Source: Eutrigla gurnardus (taxonomy: Eukaryota > Chordata > Actinopteri > Perciformes > Triglidae). Taken from it: DNA of 64,000 nucleotides. The position numbers and the translations under genes were made by a program. Of this stretch, positions 21,302 to 32,349 are shown in pieces. Within the stretch, counting starts at the first letter, position 1, and each line of letters starts with the position of its first letter. The stretch is taken from NCBI GenBank assembly GCA_963514095.1, contig OY741266.1, positions 2,745,501 to 2,809,500 of the forward strand, given 5' to 3'. The notes under the pieces were generated by a model that was given only the letters and a program-made list of their open reading frames with translations, was not told the DNA's origin and did no database searches.

Positions 21302-22774
21302 TGCTTAAAAGTATTAGAATGATGCTAAAACATACTGATATCGCTTCACATGTGTTAAGAAACAAATATGAAAGTTAAGTAAAGGCAACAAAACCTTTGT
21401 TAGGTATAAGGAAACCATCAGAAATCTGTCATTTAGCAACAATATTTTGGGACACACTGCCTCAAACTCCAGTCTTGCGGTTTAAAGTCACGTGGTGTTT
21501 TTAAGATGGCGTGAAGCACGTGTGGATTGAGTGATTCCGTGAAAGAGAAAAAAAGGAATCATCTTTTATTACTACGGCTGTTATAAGCAAACCCTTCAGT
21601 TCGTCGTCCCTTCTCCATGTCTCACTAATTATTCAGTCTGTCTTCTGAGGACTCTTTCCAAACACTTCAGTGTTCAAAAGAACATGCGGTGCTCTTTAGC
21701 ATCTCTGCTTTGATCTCATCTATGAGTGATGTGCTTAAACTGTCACGCTGTGATAAAAGTGTAGCGTGTGCAGGTTTCAGCACCGAACACGCCGAACGCC
21801 ACTCAAGCGCTCACCGTTAATTGGTTTCTGAGATAAGAATCCTTCTTTCACAATGTGGATGACTCAATCCCTGATCTTGTTAGCAAGCTTTTAGAGGATA
21901 GAGAGGATCTCAGGTTTTGGCCGTGCTGGAAGTGTTCTATGGAACGCCAGCTAGCTTGGGATGGCACGCCTCCGAGACAGTAATGGGCTTGAGTGAGATG
22001 GCATCTGGGATTTTCTGTGAATCAAATTAGAAGAAGCTGCTTCAACCAAGTCAGTTGATGTTGTCTATCTCAGCATAAACTGAACGCGTGTCGAGTTGAA
22101 CTGTAATCACTAAAGGTTTCTTCCACTTAAGCTTTCTAACCTTTGTAAAAAGGGAAAAAAACAAAAAAAACACGAAAAAACCACCAAATCCAAGGATATA
22201 GGAGGCCTACCAAATTTTTGGTAATCTCCCAGTTCAAACCCGACAAGAGGAAGAGAGGGAGAATAAGAGTTGTTAGTCGGAAATTAGTACTTAATATCAA
22301 GAACGTTGAGAGAAAATCGACTCCGTATTTGATGCTTTGGATTTGATGCAGAACTGTGTATTTAGCTGCAACTTCCAACTAGCAACACTACAATTGCACT
22401 CCATTTTGTACTTTATAAATGTTGTGAGTCACTTTAGACACTGTACTGTTGCAAGGAATTTTAATTTAGACAGAAGATCAAGCATTAACAACCCAGAATG
22501 ATGAGAGAAACACAATGGGCCACTTTGTGCACCCAACATCAGCTGACTGAAATAGTGTAAGTGGCTTGAAACGCTCGTTGTGACGCTCAGAGAAATAATT
22601 TGAAGAGAAAGTTTGTCCTGTGTGTTTCAATAAAGCGTATTCAAGATGCTTGAAACTGAAACCAAAAGACCACCTTGACACTTCAGTAGGACTTGCATCT
22701 GCGTTTGTGATTGAACAGCTTAGATGAGCTTTTTAGTTTAATTAATTACACTTTGTTTTGAACAGGCTACTGGC
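21302..22774. other. Unrecognised sequence
   Basis: No recognisable gene or repeat. Frames at 22136-22378 and 22478-22681 (reverse) have no family features. Confidence 0.45.
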
Positions 22775-22798
22775 TGTGTGTGTGTGTGTGTGTGTGTG
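22775..22798. repeat. (TG)12 microsatellite
   Basis: Pure 24-bp TG run. Confidence 0.97.
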
Positions 22799-23164
22799 GA
22801 GAAAATCAATGAATGCGTAAAACAGTTAAATCTCACATGAGTGCAGTGCTTCACAGCACCTACGCGGCTCCAGTCCTTTGTGCCTTGTTATGCAATCTAA
22901 ACAGTGAATCAGCTGAACACATCAGTGAACTTGGTTTGGGAGATTCACTTAAATGAATCATGTTAAACTACTATATGCTTAAATGTGCAGGTGAAAAGCC
23001 ATTAAGATCACCATGAAATGATCCAACCAATCAAAGTGTTTGTTATCACTAGTGCTGATTGCTGCTTTCTCAAGAGCCACTCATCCAACTTCACACTTGA
23101 CACTGTTGTCATACACAGTGTGATACACATGCAAAGGGTGAAGTAGATTGTGGACATGCATAGA

Positions 23165-23410
23165 TACCAGCGAGGCAACCTCCGGTTGTGAAAAGTGCAG
23201 CCTTGTGCCTTGAAGTTGCATTCTCTCTACTGGCCAAAAGAAGTCCAATTGCATAGAAGTCTATGAGAAAATGGTCCTACTTCTCTCTTGATGTTTTATC
23301 TCAGTAAACATTGTAAACATGAGTTTATGGTCTCAATCTCTAGTTTCAAGTCTTCTTCAATCCAGCATGATGTTCATTTAGTCCATTATGGTCCATTTAG
23401 ATTCAAATAG
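23165..23410 (-). repeat. Family A dispersed repeat, 3' part
   Basis: The reverse complement carries the conserved blocks 'gaagaagacttgaaac', 'gagaccataaactcatg', 'acaatgtttactgagataa', 'aagtaggaccattttctcat' and the terminal 'ccggaggttgcc'. It lacks the 5' half. Confidence 0.75.
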
Positions 23411-23571
23411 TTTTTTACCAATGGTAGTGATACTGTGTTATACATACAGACATAGATACAGAAATGACTTATCTAAAGAAACCCATGAAACCCACTAATT
23501 ATGCTTTAGTTGCCGCTGCTGGATATAGGAGACAGGTTTTCCTGAAAATGATGTTCCCATACAACTCAACT

Positions 23572-23630
23572 GGGGCGGCACGGTGAGGACTGTCGCCTCG
23601 AAGCAAGAGGGCCCCGGGGCTTCCAGAGAA
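23572..23630 (+). mobile_element. Head fragment of (ATCC)-tailed SINE
   Basis: Short stretch 'ggggcggcacggtga-ggactgtcgcctcg-agcaagaggg' matching the tRNA-like head of the complete copy at 59575-59935 (reverse strand). The B-box region is degraded and the body is absent. Confidence 0.55.
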
Positions 23631-23639
23631 GCATACAGA

Positions 23640-23880
23640 CAAGATAAGATCATCCTTTATTAATTAGGGAAATGTACAGTATTAAAGCAGCAAGGGAAGA
23701 AGGCACAACAAGAGGCAAGAAAGAAGAAATATGAATAAGTGAGTAACATTAAGTTATAAGTAAGTAAAAAAGCAGTAAAGCAGTAAACTTATTATATAGG
23801 ATATATGAAATGTTGATGTTGCACAGTGGTGTACTGTATGTTGATATGTTAATTAAGGAATTAGTGAGTTATTTGATTTA
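23640..23880 (+). repeat. Diverged dispersed repeat ('aagataagat...cctttatta')
   Basis: 'aagataagatcatcctttat', 'gggaaatgtacagtatta', 'aagcagcaaggga' and 'aacaagaggcaagaaa' follow the order of a common fish retroposon-type repeat. No boxes or tail can be defined, so its class is uncertain. Confidence 0.4.
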
Positions 23881-23884
23881 ACAG

Positions 23885-25310
23885 TTTAAAACGTGGTCAA
23901 AACATGCTACAAATCTACATACTTAAATTTGGGCAACAAAACTACTAGCTTAGGTTTAGTAAAAAATCATGGCTACATGGACTTACTTCTCATGGATGTG
24001 ATTCACAAACACAATCCACAACAAAATAAGTTTCCCTGGAAACGTAATTCACAATGCAGTTGTGTTGGAACTTCACTTTTAGGGGACCAGTGTAGGATTG
24101 TAGGAGCACAACTTTTCCAGAGCCGTTGTCTTTCTCAGGTTTTAGCTCTTGTAATACAATGCCCCAGCATTGGGCAACAAGCCCGGCAGTGTGAATGTGC
24201 TCTCAGTGTGCATTTAGCCGTCATGTCAGGCCATTGAAATGACAGGTGCTGTTAATGCCACTCCAGTATCTTTGTTGTTAGTCGTATCCTGCTGAGGAGC
24301 TGGCAGTAAAATGTGATGCTGACAAGCTGTTGATGGCCTCGATAAGCAAATGAACTAATTGCGATGACTTTCACAGTCTCACAGCCTCTGTCCATATGTC
24401 CATTTTGAAATCTCCCTGTGGAGTCACGATATGTGACAGCAAATTACCTTGGCGATCAGAACGTGATGTCATGCTGGCACGTGGTTTATTGACTTAAGGG
24501 GAGTTTCATTAAAAAGAATATGAGTATCCATTAAAATAGAAAAAATAGCTTTGCAAAGGATTGGAAAAAGGGTGACATGCATTTTTCTCTTTTAGGGATG
24601 TGCACTCTTGCAAGAGGTCAGGCCGAAATGTTCATGGCCCATTTAGTCCCAAACACATCAGTTGCAATGTGCCATCTGTGTGTTTTTTTCCTCTAGGAGG
24701 AGATGAAATCCCAGAAAGCACAGTAATGTGACATGGGGAGAAATGTTTTGCAAGTGCAGAGCTTAACATAATTAGATCCCAGGCGTCCGCTGGGAGTTAC
24801 TGAGCACACAGCACTAATGTCATCGTGACGGGCCCTCGGCGATGGCCAACAGAAACATCAACAAGCAGTTTGGATTAACCTCCTCATCTTGTTTTTAACA
24901 ACACTGTAGTTGGTAAGTGAGCTCTCAGAGATCCTGTTGGAAGCTAAACACTGCAGAACGAGATCAATGCTAGCAGGACAGCTCTATGGATTGTTTGTCA
25001 TATTCTTTTCTTGTGTGGCAAATGGGCTACAACGGAATTTTGTTGTGTGTCCCTGTCTCGCAAATGGACACAAACGATGCTCAAATCCTGAAATGTCAGC
25101 TATGCTAAGATTTTAGGTCGGAATGTAACATTTTAGAAACGTACCCTATCTCATTCCAAGTATCACTGTTACACAATGTAGTTTCAATTCCACAAAACTT
25201 GCCTGAACATGAACATCCGAAACCATTGCATCAGTTTATGTAGCCGAGCTGGATAGACGCCACGATTGGCCAGGCTTGTTTACGGCGTCTCTGCTGCTCC
25301 CCTGTTTTAA
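23885..25310. other. Unrecognised single-copy-looking sequence
   Basis: No gene. The open frame at 23893-24237 (114 codons) has no domain or splice context. The part 24240-24900 has balanced composition and no visible repeats, and would be worth aligning to other fish genomes for conserved non-coding elements. Confidence 0.4.
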
Positions 25311-25313
25311 ATT

Positions 25314-25460
25314 GGATGGATGGATGGATGGACGGATGGATGGATGGACAGATGGATGGATGGATGGGCGGATGGACATTTGGATGGATGGATGGATGGA
25401 TGAAATATGGATGAAGGATGAATGAATGGATGGATGGACAGAGAGACATATGGATGGATG
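25314..25460. repeat. (GGAT)n microsatellite, imperfect
   Basis: About 145 bp of GGAT/GGAC tetranucleotides with interruptions near 25375-25420. The serine/histidine/proline-rich reverse frame across it is an artefact. Confidence 0.95.
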
Positions 25461-25984
25461 AAAAGATGGTTATTATTCATTCCAAACTGGGAAATGATTG
25501 TGTGTTTGCATCAGAATGCAAAGTGGTGGCAGCATAAGAGGTAGCGACACAGAGGGGGTATGATAATAAAGGTTGCAAGAACAAGAGGACGCCAAGAATG
25601 TCTGTCGAGGATAAGGACGACATTGAAAATGACAAAAGTGGGTGTCTGTGATGGTGGTGTCAACTGAATTGGAAATAGGAGCGACAGAGTAAGATGGAAA
25701 GATAAAGACAGTGAAGGAGAAAAGTGAACTCAGAGAGAGGAAATTGAGCTTGTGAAATATCTCCGTACAGCAGTTCATATTATTATGACCATAGACTGCA
25801 TATAAGAAGCCGATGTAGTCGTCGTTTTCTCATTGTGTTTCACTGGCAAAAGGATCAACAAAAAGGATCCTAATTAACTTTCCTTTGGCATCGTTTTTTA
25901 ATGCTGATCATTTGTATCCTTGCACACAAATCACTAGATTTCCATTTTGTCACTATTTCAGAATCTGCTGTGAGACTGGGCTCG
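25461..25984. other. Unrecognised sequence
   Basis: No gene is seen. A short piece at 25790-25830 ('catagactgcatataagaag') looks like a fragment of the Family A 5' end just ahead of the fuller copy. Confidence 0.4.
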
Positions 25985-26455
25985 TATCATAGACTTCATG
26001 TAGGAAGTGTACGTAGTCATCGTTACATCAATTTGGCATTTTGGCTGTCAACATTTTGGGTTGTTATGTAACCAGTGAACCAGAAGTGACCATATTTGGA
26101 GTGTAGTGAGGCTGTGGTAGCGACCTGTCAAACACAAGGTAACCACACCCTAAAAACTTTTCTGGTCTGGTGGACTCTAAATGGACCATACTGTACTAAA
26201 TGAACATCATGCTGGATTGAAGAAGACTTGAAACCAGAGATTGAGACATAAACTCATGTTTACAATGTTTACTGAGATAATAAATCAAGAGAGAAGTAGG
26301 ACCATTTTCTCATGGACTTCCATGTAATCTGACGTATTTTTTTGCAAACAGAGGAGTTGCCCCCTCATGGCCAGTAGAGAAAATGCAATTTTAAGGCACT
26401 TCAGTTTTGGCTTCACATTTCAGAACCGGAGGTTGCTGCTTGATTGTAACATTGC
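25985..26455 (+). repeat. Family A copy with internal deletion
   Basis: Runs from 'tcatagacttcatgtagg' through 'agaagtgaccatatttgga', 'ctggtctggtggactctaaa', 'gaagaagacttgaaac' and 'gaggagttgccccctcatgg' to 'ccggaggttgctgc'. The segment between the CArG-like block and 'gtggtagcgacctgtcaa' is shortened relative to the full copy at 33565-34112. Confidence 0.8.
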
Positions 26456-26917
26456 GTGAAAAATAGGTGATGACAGATACCTGTATGTTTTCACTGTATT
26501 ACAAAGTGGAAACGTTTTGCCAAGGTGTTGCACTGTATTTCAAATGACTGCTCATCAAGCTCGTCTTTGAAGACGAGAGACAATAATGTAGAAGAAAGAA
26601 CTTTCCAAATGTTGTATTGTGCAACCACAGGGCAGGATATTGAGAACAATTTCATCACATTGGATTGAAAAAAAAACAGCACTTCAATTCAGGAACATAC
26701 TGCAGCTACATAGGGTGTGATGAGTAGAGACACAAAAGGCTTTTTCCTCAATGCAATATACACTGCTCTGCTGGCATTCAAGCCCAAGGCAATGTTTAGT
26801 CATTTCATTAAAATGGAACATAAATGGATAGCTGTGTAGTTTTTGCTTCATTAGACCCAAACTCTACTGCTTTGCTCGTGCTAAAGATCCTGAATTCCCT
26901 TCAGAAAATTAATTGCA

Positions 26918-26942
26918 GTGTGTGTGTGTGTGTGTGTTTTAG

Positions 26943-27016
<74 letters not shown>

Positions 27017-27027
27017 TGTGTGTGTGA
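26918..27027. repeat. (GT)n microsatellite, about 110 bp
   Basis: Two GT runs separated by 'ttttagtgttt', with single interruptions later. The valine/cysteine frame over it is an artefact. Confidence 0.97.
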
Positions 27028-27029
27028 GA

Positions 27030-27504
27030 TTACTCTTGTAGCATATATATGAATAAAGGACGTAACAGAGGAGACTTAGACCACATTTACACGTAGGGAA
27101 AACATATATTTCCATTCGGTTTGGCCTTTCATTTACATGAAAACGGAGGTTTTATCACGGAAAACGATCTTTTCTGAAAACTCCGGCCAAAGTAGAGATT
27201 TATAAAAAAAGAAAACGCTGTTTCCGTGTGTACTTTAGGTTCCCAAATGTCACAGTATGCAACAGAAAATACATGTTTACCCGTTTGAACGGATCAGGAA
27301 GTCACTTGTCATCCGTTGTCATCGTTGATTCTGAGGATTCTGATTGACTTGCATGGCTTTTTGTTACATTGCCACCTATAGGTTTGGTCTATTCTGGTAC
27401 ATTTTTCTGTGCCATATAATGTCAGAACGATCTTAATTTATGTAAAGGAAAACACTAATTTCAGATGGCAAGGGACAATTCAAAATGTAAAAAATGTAAC
27501 GGCA
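27030..27504. other. Possible diverged MITE and flanks
   Basis: 'gaccacatttacacgtag' followed by repeated 'gaaaacg' motifs up to about 27330 resembles a common fish non-autonomous DNA element, but no matching right end was found. Otherwise nothing is recognised. Confidence 0.3.
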
Positions 27505-28140
27505 TCATAGACTATAAGAAGAGGACGTAGTCATTGTGATATCATCCACCAGTTGTGGACTATGTTACGAATAATAATCTTCTATTCACTACAGTGAACA
27601 GAAGTGACCTCATTTGGAGGAGTGACGGGTGGATCTAACAAATACAAGTGCCAGATTGTCCCCCCGAGTGTCCACTTTACTACATCTGGATCCATCTGGA
27701 TTCTGGGCTGAAGCTGCTAACAAAGTTAGCTTCATAATTCAAGGTCAACTATACAGCCAAGTGTTTACAGTTTTTCTCAATTGTTTACACACAAATACTG
27801 GTACTTGAGACACAATGACCACAACATGTAACTCATGCACCAACACCCTGAACTAGCTCTGCTAAACTGCAAGCACAATTTCTGCTTTACACTCAAATTG
27901 CAGTATTAAAACACACTTTTTTCAAAACACTACACACAATTCTCTGCATTTGGCAGAATTTTCATGAAGAAAATCTCTTGTTTTCACAAGGAACACACTT
28001 CCATTAAAAATTCTAAAGTTAATTTCCCTACTATGCACACTGACTCATCACATGGGAAAACACCTGCAACACAGTTTTACAATTTGCAATCAGAGCATTA
28101 GCATAAAAGTGCAACAGGTGAGCTCTTCTGTTTTGGAGCA

Positions 28141-28285
28141 ATGGATGCCAACATTGGCAACAGAGGCAGAGCCAGAGGAGTGAGAGACGAGGAGGAGCCT
28201 AGCATGGATTTGCCATGCTAGGCGATATTTCCCCCGCTGCTCGGCCATCGCTTGCATTGCCTGTGATGTGGATGAGGTGCTGTGA
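28141..28285 (+). pseudogene. Internally deleted IS630/Tc1-type transposase remnant
   Basis: The start reads MDANIGNRGRARGVRDEEEP (28141-28200), a Gly/Arg-rich leader like those of fish IS630-type transposases. After a hairpin the sequence resumes in another frame as ARRYFPRCSAIACIACDVDE and ends VL-TGA (28283-28285). The motif RRYFPRC...ACDVDEVL(W) is characteristic of the C-terminus of these proteins; here a Trp codon TGG is TGA. Everything between, including the DNA-binding domain and the DDE residues, about 270 codons judged from the usual family size, is gone. No activity is possible. Confidence 0.65.
28197..28223. repeat. Perfect 11-bp hairpin at the deletion join
   Basis: GCCTAGCATGG and CCATGCTAGGC flank a 5-base loop. 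It lies exactly between the N-terminal and C-terminal transposase remnants. Confidence 0.9.
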
Positions 28286-28965
28286 CCGAAACAGAAGAGA
28301 GGATGCGGGATAGTTGTTGTTTTTTTGTTTTTTTTGTAACTGTATACAGTCATTTCTTCTGGTTTTGTATGTAGACCACTGTATATGCAACTTTGTGTTG
28401 GTTTGGATGAACACTGTGTACATTACAGTATTCTTGTGGGAAAAATAAAATATATAAAAACAATATATAACGTATATATACTAAAATATTTTACAACACA
28501 TTTATGTATGTCTGTAGTGAGTGTAGCACTGAACAAAAAAAGCCCTAAGTCATTATGGCAAATGGAGAAGAAGTGTTCATCGTGTTTTACATTGAGCACA
28601 TCAGTGTTCAACTGGTTCTTATAAATGTCTATTCCTATGATGGTTTGTGTGTGTCATTTGACAACAAAATACCATTTTGAGAAGAAATAACATTGTTCTG
28701 AATGTAAAGTTTCATTTTGCAGGAGAATTGAGGGGTTTTGCCCATTGTGTGTGTGTTTTTTTGATTTGTGTGTAGAGTTCTGAGAGTATGAGGCATGTTT
28801 TCAGAAAATGTGTGTAAACGATCGAGAAAAACTGTAAGTCATCGTAGTAGCTAACTGCATTGGTAGCCAGGTAGCGAGGCTGTCAATCACAAGGTAGCTG
28901 CTTATTGTCTATGGATCTAAATGGATCATTATTTACTAAATGAACATCATGCTAATGTAGCACTT

Positions 28966-29755
28966 CCACCCAATATAAAGGGCAGATGAGGTTGTTTGGC
29001 ATTGGGAATCTTTAAAAAGGGATGTTGAAGAAGGGTCTTTATTATTTGGGTTGACAACAAAGAAACCTGAAGTACCCGAAGCATAAACCTGGGCAACTAG
29101 TTTGATTAAAATCATTTTCTAAAGGTTTGAATAGCTGGGGTCAAATCGACCCCAAGGATAACTGATACGGGTAACAGGAAGGCTAAGCAGAAGTAGTGCA
29201 GAAAAGGGATGTTTATTACCAAAAAAAAGGTTAACTGAACAAAGGACAAAAAATTAAACCCGGAAATTAAATTACAGAGAAAAAGCTATAAATGGACAAA
29301 CTGCAACCTCACAGCCAAACTGCCAACTCCTCTCTGCCCCTTAGTCTTGATTGGCATTTTGCCTCCTCAGCCTCACCTCTCTGGAACATACCACTTGCCC
29401 AGGTAAGTATGGGAGGGGTAACTAGCCACACAAAAGAACACACCAACATACTGTAGAGTAGAGGTCTTTCCGCATAAGTAATGCAGCACACCAACTGTAT
29501 CATACAAATAGGAATTGGTTTGAAAGATTTGAGGGAAAAATTATCATTATATCTAAATCCAAAGTAGAGATGCATCGTCATGCATCGATAATCGTTTAAT
29601 AATCAAACCGTGAGGTGATTGTCATTTTCTGCAGATCTAACCTATGTTCCTACATCTTAACAGGACCCAGTGATTCCCTGCTGAGAGGACCTAATGAGAC
29701 AAACCTGTTCACACTCTCCTTGACTGAACAGCTGATCCATCAGCTCATGCAGGCA
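28966..29755. other. Unrecognised sequence
   Basis: No gene is seen. A 6-bp palindrome pair (GGGGTC...GACCCC) occurs near 29138. The region 29190-29450 has an A-rich then pyrimidine-rich make-up that could be an old LTR or other repeat, but no termini were found. Confidence 0.4.
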
Positions 29756-29833
29756 GAACATCCATCCATCGTCTACTGCTTATCCTTTATAGAGCTGATC
29801 CCAGCTGTCATTGGGCGAAGGCAGGGTTCCATC
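29756..29833 (-). mobile_element. (ATCC)-tailed SINE, tail and body fragment
   Basis: 'catccatccatcgtctactgc', 'ttatcctttatag', 'gctgatcccagctgtcattg' and 'ggcgaaggcagggtt' match the first 75 bp of the complete copies at 58789 and 59575. The next part of the same SINE body ('gggctgacatgtagagacag') has expanded into the adjacent minisatellite, and the head is missing. Confidence 0.8.
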
Positions 29834-30465
29834 ACAGGGCTGACATGTAGAGACAGACAGGTAACCAGTCTATCACAGGGCTGACATGTAGAGACAGACA
29901 GGTAACCAGTCTATCACAGGGCTGACATGTAGAGACAGACAGGTAACCAGTCTATCACATGGCAGGCATGTAGAGACAGACAGGTAACCAGTCTATCACA
30001 GGGCTGACATGTAGAGACAGACAGGTAACCAGTCTATCACAGGGCTGACATGTAGAGACAGACAGGTAACCAGTCTATCACAGGGCTGACATGTAGAGAC
30101 AGACAGGTAACCAGTCTATCACATGGCAGGCATGTAGAGACAGACAGGTAACCAGTCTATCACAGGGCTGACATGTAGAGACAGACAGGTAACCAGTCTA
30201 TCACAGGGCTGACATGTAGAGACAGACAGGTAACCAGTCTATCACAGGGCTGACATGTAGAGACAGACAGGTAACCAGTCTATCACATGGCAGGCATGTA
30301 GAGACAGACAGGTAACCAGTCTATCACAGGGCTGACATGTAGAGACAGACAGGTAACCAGTCTATCACAGGGCTGACATGTAGAGACAGACAGGTAACCA
30401 GTCTATCACAGGGCTGACATGTAGAGACAGACAGGTAACCAGTCTATCACAGGGCTGACATGTAG
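29834..30465 (+). repeat. 41-bp minisatellite with 164-bp higher-order period
   Basis: Fifteen complete 41-bp units and a 17-bp partial one start at 29834 + 41n. The canonical unit starts 'acagggctgacatgtagaga'; units 4, 8 and 12 (29957, 30121, 30285) carry the variant start 'acatggcaggcatgtagaga'. Variants are exactly 164 bp (4 units) apart. Units otherwise look identical by eye. The monomer derives from the body of the (ATCC)-tailed SINE. Confidence 0.97.
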
Positions 30466-30512
30466 TGGCAAATCCTTCTTGCCAACCCTTACAGGTCTTG
30501 GCATCCTGTTTG

Positions 30513-30514
<2 letters not shown>

Positions 30515-30556
<42 letters not shown>

Positions 30557-30560
30557 CTCT
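30515..30560. repeat. (CT)n microsatellite
   Basis: About 46 bp of CT with one CG interruption. Confidence 0.95.
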
Positions 30561-30614
30561 CAGGTATATATGGTTAGTGTTGTGGCAGTGGAAAGGGAGA
30601 AGGCAACCTTTTCA

Positions 30615-30795
30615 CAATGCTGGATTGAAGAAGACTTGAAACTAGAGATTGAGACCATAAACTCAGGTTTACAATGTTTACTGAGATAATACATCAAGTG
30701 AGAAGTAGGACCATTTTCTCATAGACTTCCATACATTCAGAATCTTCTTGCAAACAAAAGAGTCACCCCCTGATGGCTTGTAGAGGGACATACAT
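30615..30795 (+). repeat. Family A fragment
   Basis: Contains 'gctggattgaagaagacttg', 'gagaccataaactcagg', 'tttactgagataatacatca', 'aggaccattttctcatag' and 'gagtcaccccctgatgg'; 5' half and extreme 3' end missing. Confidence 0.75.
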
Positions 30796-30799
30796 ACAT

Positions 30800-32214
30800 G
30801 GAATTTGACCTCAGCACAAACCTGAGGATGACCCGCTCTACCAGCGTCACATCAGTCATTTATGTCATTCCTGCTGAGTCAACACTTGATTAAACTTGCA
30901 TGACCTTGAGTCATCAGGCAACGTCGTCTCTTCTGTGCTAGTGAGCTGTAACTAAACTCCTTTTAAATGTACCAAATCAAATCTCAAGGATGTTGTTGTA
31001 GCATGACAAGTTTGAGTAAATGTGCCCTGCGATGTAAATATTGCCCATGTGCATTTTTGCGATGTCGATGCTGAATCAGTATCCTGTGTAGCCTTAGTTC
31101 AGAGTACTCACGAGAGAAAACTTTCTCAAAGTGAGATGTCTATGTTCTTTGCAGGGATTTTACCAGAAACTCTTGTTTATGTGTTTGTAGTACAATGACT
31201 GCATGCGTGAAAACAGGGAACCTGATCTTGAAGGATCAGGTTCCCTGCAAAATAACAGGACACTGTTAATATGACTACTATGACTACTGTAGACAAAAAG
31301 CTAGAAGTACATCTCAGTACAGAATGTATCACAACTAGACTGACATGAACTCCTTATCAGCTGTGCTGAATGTAATAAGACCTCACCTAGTCTTTGGTGT
31401 TCTTCTCAAAGACTCTTTGGAAATTAGGTTCTGTAGCTGGACTTACGTGGTGGTAACATAGCAATTAGAGCAGGGACTTTGGGTTGGGTTGTGGATTTCA
31501 GTCGGCAGCCCAAATTGAAATTCTTAGATGGTTTTCTTTACTCGCATGCTTGTATTTGGTGGAAAATCTTGATGTGTGACATTCAGAGAATTTCTATGAG
31601 GCCCTCTTTGAAAAAGTATAGCTAAGGAGGGCACGACGCTCAAAGAGCACATATATTTGATTTAATGTGCCAGGACAGAGGGTACCCTCTGGTGGTTTGC
31701 AGAGGAGAACAGGAGGACTCTACAACCAGCATGATAGAAGACTTTCATCAGAGGACGGCGGTAGAGAAAGGGAAAGCGTAAATGAGCTCAATAGGTTCAG
31801 AAGGAGTGATAGGAGGCATCTGGTCGGGCAGTGAAACAGCCCGGCGTGCAGACCCAGGGTCACAAGTGTCGCGCCCCAAAAAAGCTGACCCCCCAGGGTG
31901 TGATGTGAAGGTTAATGAGCAGGGAGATCGTCATCAGGGGGCATGATGCAGAGAGAGGAAGCCTGCATACAGTGTGCAGCACCATCCTAAGACATTCAGA
32001 ATGAGTGTGGAATTCAGTTCCACCTATTCCCATTGATAAGTGAAAGCCTTTATCACGTACAGCTGAGCAAGGTTAGCAGCTAAATGTAATCTCTAAAGAC
32101 ATTGATTGTTAAAACAGTTCAAATCAATCCAAAAAAATTATTCAAATCTTTCTAGATTTTTGAAAGCATAAGAAGAGAATGCACAATGTATAGGGGTCAT
32201 CTTGTTAATGAGCC
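30800..32214. other. Unrecognised sequence
   Basis: No gene. Contains the 14-bp hairpin at 31214-31247. Nothing else recognisable. Confidence 0.45.
31214..31247. repeat. Perfect 14-bp hairpin
   Basis: CAGGGAACCTGATC and GATCAGGTTCCCTG flank the 6-base loop TTGAAG. The arms are a perfect match. No transcription unit can be assigned. Confidence 0.93.
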
Positions 32215-32335
32215 ACCTCTTCAAGGAGTCAAGGATCATTTCCTGTCATCGTGCAACACAGGGATGCACAGGGGAATGATTCCATCAACTGTGACTGTGT
32301 TTAAGCACCAAGCATCATTGTGGTGGATATGTTAA
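32215..32335 (+). repeat. Family C dispersed repeat
   Basis: 'tcaaggatcatttcctgtca', 'gcaacacagggatgcac' and 'gtttaagcaccaagcatcat' recur in the same order at 51115-51390. The motif 'tttattgtcattatgcaa' of the second copy is of the type found at LINE/SINE 3' ends in fish, but the class is not established. Confidence 0.55.
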
Positions 32336-32349
32336 TTGTTAAGGCTTTT

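Larger units (their letters stand above)
27768..28834 (+). mobile_element. Deleted Tc1/mariner-IS630-type transposon
   Basis: Ends CAGTTTTTCTCAATTGTTTA and, on the other strand, CAGTTTTTCTCGATCGTTTA, an extended inverted repeat, with TA on both sides (27766-27767, 28835-28836): the target duplication of the Tc1/mariner/IS630 superfamily. The inner termini continue with A/C-rich 'aaaacac' motifs on the left and G/T-rich on the right. The interior keeps only the first and last codons of a transposase (28141-28285). At 1,067 bp it is a non-autonomous derivative. Confidence 0.85.
27505..28965 (+). repeat. Family A copy split by a Tc1/IS630-type element
   Basis: The left part (27505-27765) ends 'aagttagcttcataattcaa', 'ggtcaactatacagccaagt'; the right part (28837-28965) resumes 'agtcatcgtagtagctaact' and 'gcattggtagc'. 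The reverse-strand copy at 33565-34112 reads across this point without interruption, confirming the insertion site. Confidence 0.75.

Noticed and set aside
24905..24920. Donor-like 'ttggtaagtgag'
   Set aside because: No upstream acceptor with an open frame could be paired with it.
26824..27027. Valine/cysteine-rich frame
   Set aside because: Translation of a (GT)n microsatellite; likewise the isoleucine/tyrosine frame at 7073-7264 over (TA)n and frames at 49285-49689 over (CA)n.
29370..29405. Mini-exon between 'cctcctcag' and 'cccag|gtaagt'
   Set aside because: A 32-bp exon with no coding evidence in a pyrimidine-rich stretch; splice-like by chance.
29834..30465. CRISPR-like regular repeats
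   Set aside because: Units are contiguous 41-bp tandem copies without unique spacers, in a eukaryotic SINE.
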